From positions 1 through 11,149 of the forward strand of contig CADCPL010000237.1 in NCBI GenBank assembly GCA_902803305.1: a DNA stretch of 11,149 bases, read 5' to 3'. The translations under genes were made by a program, and so were the position numbers. Of the stretch, positions 6,262-11,149 are shown one piece after another; positions within the stretch are counted from its first letter, which is position 1; the number at the start of each line of letters is the position of its first letter. The notes under the pieces are model-generated. The model worked only from the letters and a program-made list of their open reading frames with translations, was not told the origin of the DNA and did not search any database. This DNA comes from an uncultured Lachnospiraceae bacterium. Its GTDB lineage: Bacteria > Bacillota > Clostridia > Lachnospirales > Lachnospiraceae.

Positions 6262-8628
6262 ATGGCACCTGATAACAGACCAAGAAGCAGAGAAAAAAAG
6301 ATAATCGAGGGACAGGGAGATGTCAGAAGAAGAGGAAGCGGACTTGACAGCAGACCATCAGGGGGACCGTCCGCACCTTCGGGAGGATCGTCGGGACCTG
6401 TCATGCGCGGTGGCGGCGGTCTCGGAATGGGCAAGATAATTCTCATACTGATCGTCATAGCCGTTGTGTTCGGAGGAAAGCTCCTGGCAGGCGGAGGTGA
6501 TGAGTATAGTGAGCCGCAGAGCCAGAATACAGGCACGGACAACGACGGGACTGCGGGATCTACAGGATCTACAGGTTCAGGAAATGCATCCGACATATTC
6601 GGAACACTTCTTGCCGGATATGAGACCTCGGAATCGGATTACAGTACGTATACCGCAGATGCGCCTCAGATGCAGCTTGATACGAGCGTGAACCCTGCAG
6701 CCAGGGAGAAGTTCACATCCGTCATCGGACAGGGTGCGGATATGGTAACTGTAATGGTATACCTGTGCGGTACCGATCTTGAATCAAGAAGCGGTATGGG
6801 AACGGCGGACCTCCAGGAGATGGCATCAGCACAGCTCTCCGACAATGTCAGGGTCATCGTCTATACAGGCGGATGCAAGAAATGGAAAAACAATCTGGTC
6901 AGCAGCAGCGTTAACCAGATATATCAGGTAAAGGGAGGCGGAGTAAAGCTCCTTGAAAAGAACATGGGTACGGGTTCGATGTCCGATCCCGCCACGCTTA
7001 CCACTTTTATCAAATACTGCAACGACAATTTTCCCGCGAACAGGAATGAACTGATACTGTGGGATCACGGCAGCGGATCGCTCTCGGGTTTTGCTTACGA
7101 TGAAAAGAATCCCGGAAGCGGATCCATGAGTCTGTCAGGTATCAAAAAAGCCGTCTCGGATTCGGGAGTAAAGTTTGATTTTATCGGCTTTGATGCATGC
7201 CTTATGGCAACGGTCGAAACGGCGCTCATGCTGTCGGATTATTCGGATTACATGATCGCATCCGAGGAGACAGAGCCGGGCGTTGGCTGGTACTATACGA
7301 ACTGGCTTACCAGGCTTTCTCAGGATCCGAGTATGCCGACTACGGAGATCGGAAAGAACATAGTGGATGATTTTGTCGGTATGTGCGACAGGAAGTGTCC
7401 GGGTCAGAAAGCCACCCTGTCGGTGACGGATCTTGCGGAGATAGCTTATGCCGTACCTGACAAGTTAAGCAGCTTTTCCGTTTCCACAAGTAACCTCATA
7501 TCCGATGTGAACGGGTACATGAAGGTTTCCGATGCGAGGAACAAAGCAAAAGAGTTCGCTATGTCATCAAAGATAGACCAGATCGATTTTATCCATTTCG
7601 CGAACCTTCTTGGCACTCCGGAAGCAGGAGAACTTGCGCAGGCGCTACAGTCATGCGTGAAATACAACAGGACAGAGCGATCGATAAGCAACGCAAACGG
7701 ATTGTCGGTTTACTTCCCGTACAAGAAAGCGTCAAAAGCGGGCGCGATGGTCAAGACCTATGACGAGATCGGAATGGACAGCGCGTACTCCGATTGCATA
7801 AGGGCGTTTGCATCAAACGAACAGACAGGTCAGATGACGACTGACGGAACAGGTTCGCCTCTTGCTTCTCTTTTCGGAAGCATGTACGGGACGGATTATG
7901 CCGGAGCGGGAGGTGAAAGTTACGGCGGATATGAGGATGCACTTGGCACCATCTTGTCGTCATTTCTTACGGGAAGGAGCCATGAAGGATCCGATCTTGG
8001 TACAGGGAAGTTAAAAACAGTCACAAATAAGAAAGGGCAGCAGGTATTTGCTTTCTCTGAAGAGGAATGGAAAAAGGTTGCATCCGTTGATCTGAATGTA
8101 TTCGTTGATGACGGAGAAGGGTTCATAGATCTCGGACTCGATAATACTTTTGAATTCGATCCCGACGGAAATCTCATTGCCGGATTCGACAATACATGGA
8201 TGTCGATAAACGGTCATACCGTTGCATATTATCATACGGATACCGAAGACAACGGAACGAATTACAGCATAAATGGATATGTTCCGGCATATCTAAACGG
8301 ACAGAAGGTTGAACTTCTTCTGGCCTTTACCGACAAGTTCCCGGACGGGACGATCACCGGTGCGAGATATGTGTATGATGACGGATCTACAGAGACTGTC
8401 GCAAAGAATACCATTGCGCTCTCTCCCGGAGACAAGCTCGAGTTCACGTGCAGATATTACGACTACAATGGTAACTACAAGGATACATTTTATCTCGGAG
8501 ATCCGCTCGTACTTGATTCTTCGGATATAACCATTGCAAACATGAGCATAGGAGATGCAAAGGCACTTGCCACATATGTATTTACCGATATGTATCAGCA
8601 GCAGTACTGGTCATCGGTCATAAACTAG
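6262..8628 (+). CDS. Membrane-anchored clostripain-family cysteine peptidase (C11)
   Basis: This 788-residue protein starts at ATG 6262 behind an AGGAAGG site. Peptidase C11 enzymes cut after Arg or Lys. Residues 1-57 are a basic, Gly/Ser/Pro/Arg-rich and probably disordered tail. Residues about 58-76 are a hydrophobic helix (KIILILIVIAVVF core). With positive charge before the helix, the topology should be N-in, C-out, placing the protease outside the cell. A Gly/Ser/Thr linker follows (about 77-110). The C11 domain runs from about 158 to 515: VTVMVYLCGTDLES, catalytic H269 in LWDHGSG, catalytic C313 in GFDACLM, then ASEETEPGVGWYYTNW at 333-348. The last 190 or so residues (about 600-788) form an extra, Asp/Asn/Tyr-rich and probably beta-stranded region that I cannot name. 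Its stop lies 10 bases before pncB. The catalytic dyad is intact, so an active enzyme is likely; its targets are unknown. Confidence 0.93.
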   Translation: MAPDNRPRSREKKIIEGQGDVRRRGSGLDSRPSGGPSAPSGGSSGPVMRGGGGLGMGKIILILIVIAVVFGGKLLAGGGDEYSEPQSQNTGTDNDGTAGSTGSTGSGNASDIFGTLLAGYETSESDYSTYTADAPQMQLDTSVNPAAREKFTSVIGQGADMVTVMVYLCGTDLESRSGMGTADLQEMASAQLSDNVRVIVYTGGCKKWKNNLVSSSVNQIYQVKGGGVKLLEKNMGTGSMSDPATLTTFIKYCNDNFPANRNELILWDHGSGSLSGFAYDEKNPGSGSMSLSGIKKAVSDSGVKFDFIGFDACLMATVETALMLSDYSDYMIASEETEPGVGWYYTNWLTRLSQDPSMPTTEIGKNIVDDFVGMCDRKCPGQKATLSVTDLAEIAYAVPDKLSSFSVSTSNLISDVNGYMKVSDARNKAKEFAMSSKIDQIDFIHFANLLGTPEAGELAQALQSCVKYNRTERSISNANGLSVYFPYKKASKAGAMVKTYDEIGMDSAYSDCIRAFASNEQTGQMTTDGTGSPLASLFGSMYGTDYAGAGGESYGGYEDALGTILSSFLTGRSHEGSDLGTGKLKTVTNKKGQQVFAFSEEEWKKVASVDLNVFVDDGEGFIDLGLDNTFEFDPDGNLIAGFDNTWMSINGHTVAYYHTDTEDNGTNYSINGYVPAYLNGQKVELLLAFTDKFPDGTITGARYVYDDGSTETVAKNTIALSPGDKLEFTCRYYDYNGNYKDTFYLGDPLVLDSSDITIANMSIGDAKALATYVFTDMYQQQYWSSVIN
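6556..6582 (+). repeat. Short tandem repeat in the clostripain linker
   Basis: Two perfect 9-base copies of GGATCTACA (6556-6573) are followed by a diverged third copy, GGTTCAGGA. They encode GST-GST-GSG inside the low-complexity linker just after the membrane helix. The unit keeps the reading frame, so copy-number change would lengthen or shorten the linker without a frameshift. Confidence 0.6.
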
Positions 8629-8633
8629 GGAGG
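8628..8633 (+). promoter_or_regulatory. pncB ribosome binding site overlapping the clostripain stop codon
   Basis: GGGAGG shares its first base with the TAG stop of the clostripain gene and lies five bases before the pncB ATG at 8639. This placement fixes the pncB start and ties its translation closely to termination on the upstream gene. Confidence 0.7.
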
Positions 8634-8638
8634 ATCAA

Positions 8639-9856
8639 ATGGATCGGATAATAACAAGTTTACTGGAAACCGACGCATACAAGTTTTCGATGGGACAGGC
8701 GATCTATCATCAGTTTTCGGATTATAAGACGACTTGGTCTTTTAAATGCCGGAATGAGGGAGTTGTCTTTACGCCTGAGATGATAGAGGAGATCAAGCGT
8801 CAGATAAAGATGTACTGCGATCTTCGCTTTAACGAGGACGAACTTGAATATCTTAACAATATAAAGTGGATCAAGGGATCATATGTTGATTTTCTCAGAC
8901 TGTGGAAACCCAGATACGAAGACTTCGAATTCGGAACGGATGATCCGTGCGGTCTTACGATTGAGACGAAGGGAACATGGCTCAATACATCCATGTATGA
9001 GATACCTACACTTGCGATCGTTAATGAAGTGTATTTCAGGATGGCATATGATTACGACGAACTGCTGGAGAGTTTCAAGGAAAGACTTGATGCCAAGATA
9101 AACGGGATACTTGACGGGACATATGAACTGGGTGCTTTTTCCGAGTTCGGAGCCAGAAGGAGACTGTCCGGAGAGGCTCAGGAGATGGCGGTAACGGCGC
9201 TTGCACAGGCAAAGCTTCCAGAGGGTAATTATTTTGTCGGAACGAGCAACGTGTATCTTGCCAAGAAGCATAAACTGGTGCCTGTCGGAACGATGGCACA
9301 CGAATGGATAATGTGCGTGGGGCAGGGTAACCACAAGCATAATCCGGCATACTCAAACTGGTATGCACTTGATGCATGGGTCAAGGAGTACGGAGTACTT
9401 AACGGAACTGCACTGACCGATGCGATCACGACAAAATGTTTCCTGGATGATTTTCAGCTGACATATGCAACGCTCTTTTCGGGTGTGCGTCACGACAGCG
9501 GAAGTCCGTTCGAGTGGGCGGATATGATGATAAAACATTATGAGGAACTTGGCATCGATCCGAAGACCAAGACGCTGCTGTTCTCCGACAGTCTTGATTT
9601 CGAAAAAGCGACCAAGATCAACAGAGCGTATAAGGACAAGGTAAAAACAGCCTTCGGTATCGGGACGTATATCGCAAATGACACGAAAGTTCCGTCTCTT
9701 AACATAGTGATGAAGACTACGGTCTGCAACGGGTGCGACGTGGCCAAGATCTCGGATACATCCGGTAAGGGAATGTGCAAGAGCGAGGAATACGTTCACT
9801 ATCTCAAGCGTTGTATTGATTGGAGAATGGAACACGAAACAAATGTTGTTCGGTAA
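8639..9856 (+). CDS. pncB: Nicotinate phosphoribosyltransferase
   Basis: The enzyme joins nicotinic acid to PRPP, coupled to ATP hydrolysis, to make nicotinate mononucleotide, the entry step of the Preiss-Handler NAD salvage route in the cytoplasm. At 405 residues it matches the E. coli PncB class (about 400) rather than the longer Bacillus-type class (about 490). Visible motifs are TDAYKFSMGQ at 11-20, EFGARRRLS at 169-177, FVGTSNVYLAKK at 199-210, GTMAHEW with H221 (equivalent to the phosphorylated His219 of the enteric enzyme), GVRHDSGSPFEW at 282-293, LLFSDSLD at 313-320 and FGIGTYIAND at 339-348. All key residues look intact. A GGGAGG site at 8628-8633 supports the start. It lies 10 bases after the clostripain gene and overlaps the MATE gene, with no other NAD genes in view. 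A nicotinamidase is not seen here, so free nicotinate from the medium or from elsewhere in the genome is the likely substrate. Confidence 0.96.
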   Translation: MDRIITSLLETDAYKFSMGQAIYHQFSDYKTTWSFKCRNEGVVFTPEMIEEIKRQIKMYCDLRFNEDELEYLNNIKWIKGSYVDFLRLWKPRYEDFEFGTDDPCGLTIETKGTWLNTSMYEIPTLAIVNEVYFRMAYDYDELLESFKERLDAKINGILDGTYELGAFSEFGARRRLSGEAQEMAVTALAQAKLPEGNYFVGTSNVYLAKKHKLVPVGTMAHEWIMCVGQGNHKHNPAYSNWYALDAWVKEYGVLNGTALTDAITTKCFLDDFQLTYATLFSGVRHDSGSPFEWADMMIKHYEELGIDPKTKTLLFSDSLDFEKATKINRAYKDKVKTAFGIGTYIANDTKVPSLNIVMKTTVCNGCDVAKISDTSGKGMCKSEEYVHYLKRCIDWRMEHETNVVR

Positions 9857-11149
9857 AAGATCTTCTTCTTACAGAATAGATATGTGCTCGGGGCCGATCG
9901 TCCCGAGACTGCTTCTTTTTACTATACCGTTGATACTTTCTTCAGTGCTGCAGCTGCTGTTCAATGCAGCGGATGTTGTAGTGGTCGGAAAGTATGCGGG
10001 AGACAATTCTCTTGCGGCAGTGGGCTCGGTGGGCCCGCTGATCAATCTCCTTGTTAGTCTGTTCATAGGACTATCCATAGGAAGTAACGTTCTGGCATCA
10101 AGGTACTACGGCAGCGGAGATGATGCCCAGATGACAAGGACCGTACACACGTCCATGCTTGTGAGTGTGCTGGGCGGTATACTGCTGGCCGTTGTGGGCA
10201 TCGTTTTTTCGTCGGGGATACTTGCGCTCATGAACACCCCGAAGGAAACGATGGAGCTGACGAAGCTGTATTTCAGGCTGTACTGCCTCGGAATGCCGGC
10301 GTCAATGGTATACAATTTCGGAAGTGCGATACTGCGTGCGGTAGGGGACACAAAACGTCCGATGTATTATCTGACGGCAGCAGGCATCGTCAATGTCATA
10401 CTGAATCTCTTATTTGTGATCTCATTTCATATGGATGTTGCGGGCGTGGCGATAGCGACCGTGATATCGCAGATCATATCGGCAGCACTTGTGGTGCGCT
10501 GTCTTATGAAAGAGAGCGGATCCATAAAGTTTGACCCAAGGAAGATGTCGATAGATAAGGACACTCTTTTCAGGATAATCAGGATCGGGCTGCCGGCCAG
10601 TTTTCAGAGCATGCTCTTTTCCATATCGAACGTGATCATCCAGTCTTCGGTGAACGGTTTCGGTGCGACCGTGGTAGCGGGTAACTCTGCGGCACAAAAT
10701 ATAGAAGGATTTGTGTATGTCTCGATGAACTCGTTCTATCAGGCATGCATATCATTTGTCAGCGCCAATGTAGGTGCACGCAAGTATGAGCGGATAAACA
10801 GGATACTGATCCGTTCGGAGATCTGCGTGGTCATAACGGGAATGCTCCTCGGAGGGTCTGCATATCTGTTTGCTTACAAGCTGTTGTCTCTTTATACCGA
10901 TTCTCCGACCGTTATGGATGCAGGTTTTGTCAGGATAGGATATGTATGTCTTCCGTATTTCCTGTGCGGGATGATGGATGTCATGGTAGGAGCTCTTCGC
11001 GGGCTCGGTTATGCGATCCTTCCCATGATAGTATCGCTTGTGGGCGCGTGCGGACTTCGACTTCTGTGGATCTTCACATTTTTCAGGCTGCCGGTTTTTC
11101 ATGAACCCCGGTATCTGTATGTTACATATCCCGTATCATGGACGGTAAC
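9843..11149 (+). CDS. MATE family efflux transporter (partial, runs off right edge)
   Basis: The frame is open from ATG 9843 to the window end (435 complete codons plus two bases, no stop). MATE proteins are usually about 440-470 residues, so only a short C-terminal piece should be missing. They are inner-membrane antiporters that use Na+ or H+ gradients to expel cationic drugs or metabolites. The start of helix 1 (PRLLLFTIPLILSSVLQLL, about 21-39), then the conserved FNAADVVVVGKYAG (about 40-53), AAVGSVGPLINLL, and in the second half NSAAQNIEGFVYVSMNSF and ALRGLGYAILPM are classical MATE signatures. At least ten or eleven hydrophobic helices are seen in two repeats of six. The chosen start overlaps the end of pncB by 14 bases and has only a weak, distant GGAGAA. 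An in-frame ATG at 9882 would also keep helix 1 but has no better ribosome site. The substrate is unknown. Confidence 0.92.
   Translation, partial: MLFGKRSSSYRIDMCSGPIVPRLLLFTIPLILSSVLQLLFNAADVVVVGKYAGDNSLAAVGSVGPLINLLVSLFIGLSIGSNVLASRYYGSGDDAQMTRTVHTSMLVSVLGGILLAVVGIVFSSGILALMNTPKETMELTKLYFRLYCLGMPASMVYNFGSAILRAVGDTKRPMYYLTAAGIVNVILNLLFVISFHMDVAGVAIATVISQIISAALVVRCLMKESGSIKFDPRKMSIDKDTLFRIIRIGLPASFQSMLFSISNVIIQSSVNGFGATVVAGNSAAQNIEGFVYVSMNSFYQACISFVSANVGARKYERINRILIRSEICVVITGMLLGGSAYLFAYKLLSLYTDSPTVMDAGFVRIGYVCLPYFLCGMMDVMVGALRGLGYAILPMIVSLVGACGLRLLWIFTFFRLPVFHEPRYLYVTYPVSWTV

Overview
The window looks like chromosome from a Gram-positive anaerobe of the Clostridia, most likely a Lachnospiraceae (Butyrivibrio-like) gut or rumen bacterium. 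The reasons are strong AGGAGG-type ribosome binding sites, heavy use of ATA, AGA and AGG codons at moderate GC, a membrane-anchored clostripain-family protease, a LicD protein of the long form found in that family, and MATE and DUF4037 proteins typical of the group. This assignment rests on protein style, not on a marker gene. Coding density is very high, no stretch above about 110 bases lacks a gene, and I see no RNA genes, insertion sequences, CRISPR arrays, attachment sites or clear intrinsic terminators.

Left arm, minus strand (1-2601): a two-gene unit. The promoter-proximal gene is an S66 serine peptidase (LD-carboxypeptidase / MccF family) with an intact Ser-Glu-His triad. It is followed 34 bases later by a TPR protein with a C-terminal DUF4037 domain that carries a nucleotidyltransferase-like GS...DxD signature. 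The second gene runs off the left edge. A compact 104-base divergent control region (2602-2705) separates this unit from the right arm. It appears to hold two back-to-back promoters whose -10 elements overlap.

Right arm, plus strand (2706-11149): five closely packed genes. A HerA/DUF853 (YjgR-like) ATPase overlaps by four bases (ATGA) a two-domain protein joining an N-terminal LicD phosphotransferase to a C-terminal domain like CDP-glycerol glycerophosphotransferases. An 80-base gap with a nested hairpin follows. Then come a type II membrane-anchored clostripain (peptidase C11), an E. coli-type nicotinate phosphoribosyltransferase (pncB) 10 bases later, and a MATE-family exporter that overlaps pncB and runs off the right edge with probably only a short C-terminal piece missing.

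The functions are mixed: cell-wall peptide turnover, surface polymer decoration, cell-surface proteolysis, NAD salvage and drug or metabolite export. Tight spacing implies co-transcription in blocks, but I see no single pathway linking them. The window reads mostly as ordinary core or near-core genome. The points most worth a second look are the LicD fusion with an apparently altered catalytic motif in its second domain, the TPR-nucleotidyltransferase-like protein paired with an S66 peptidase, the overlapping divergent promoters, and the unusual N- and C-terminal extensions of the clostripain.
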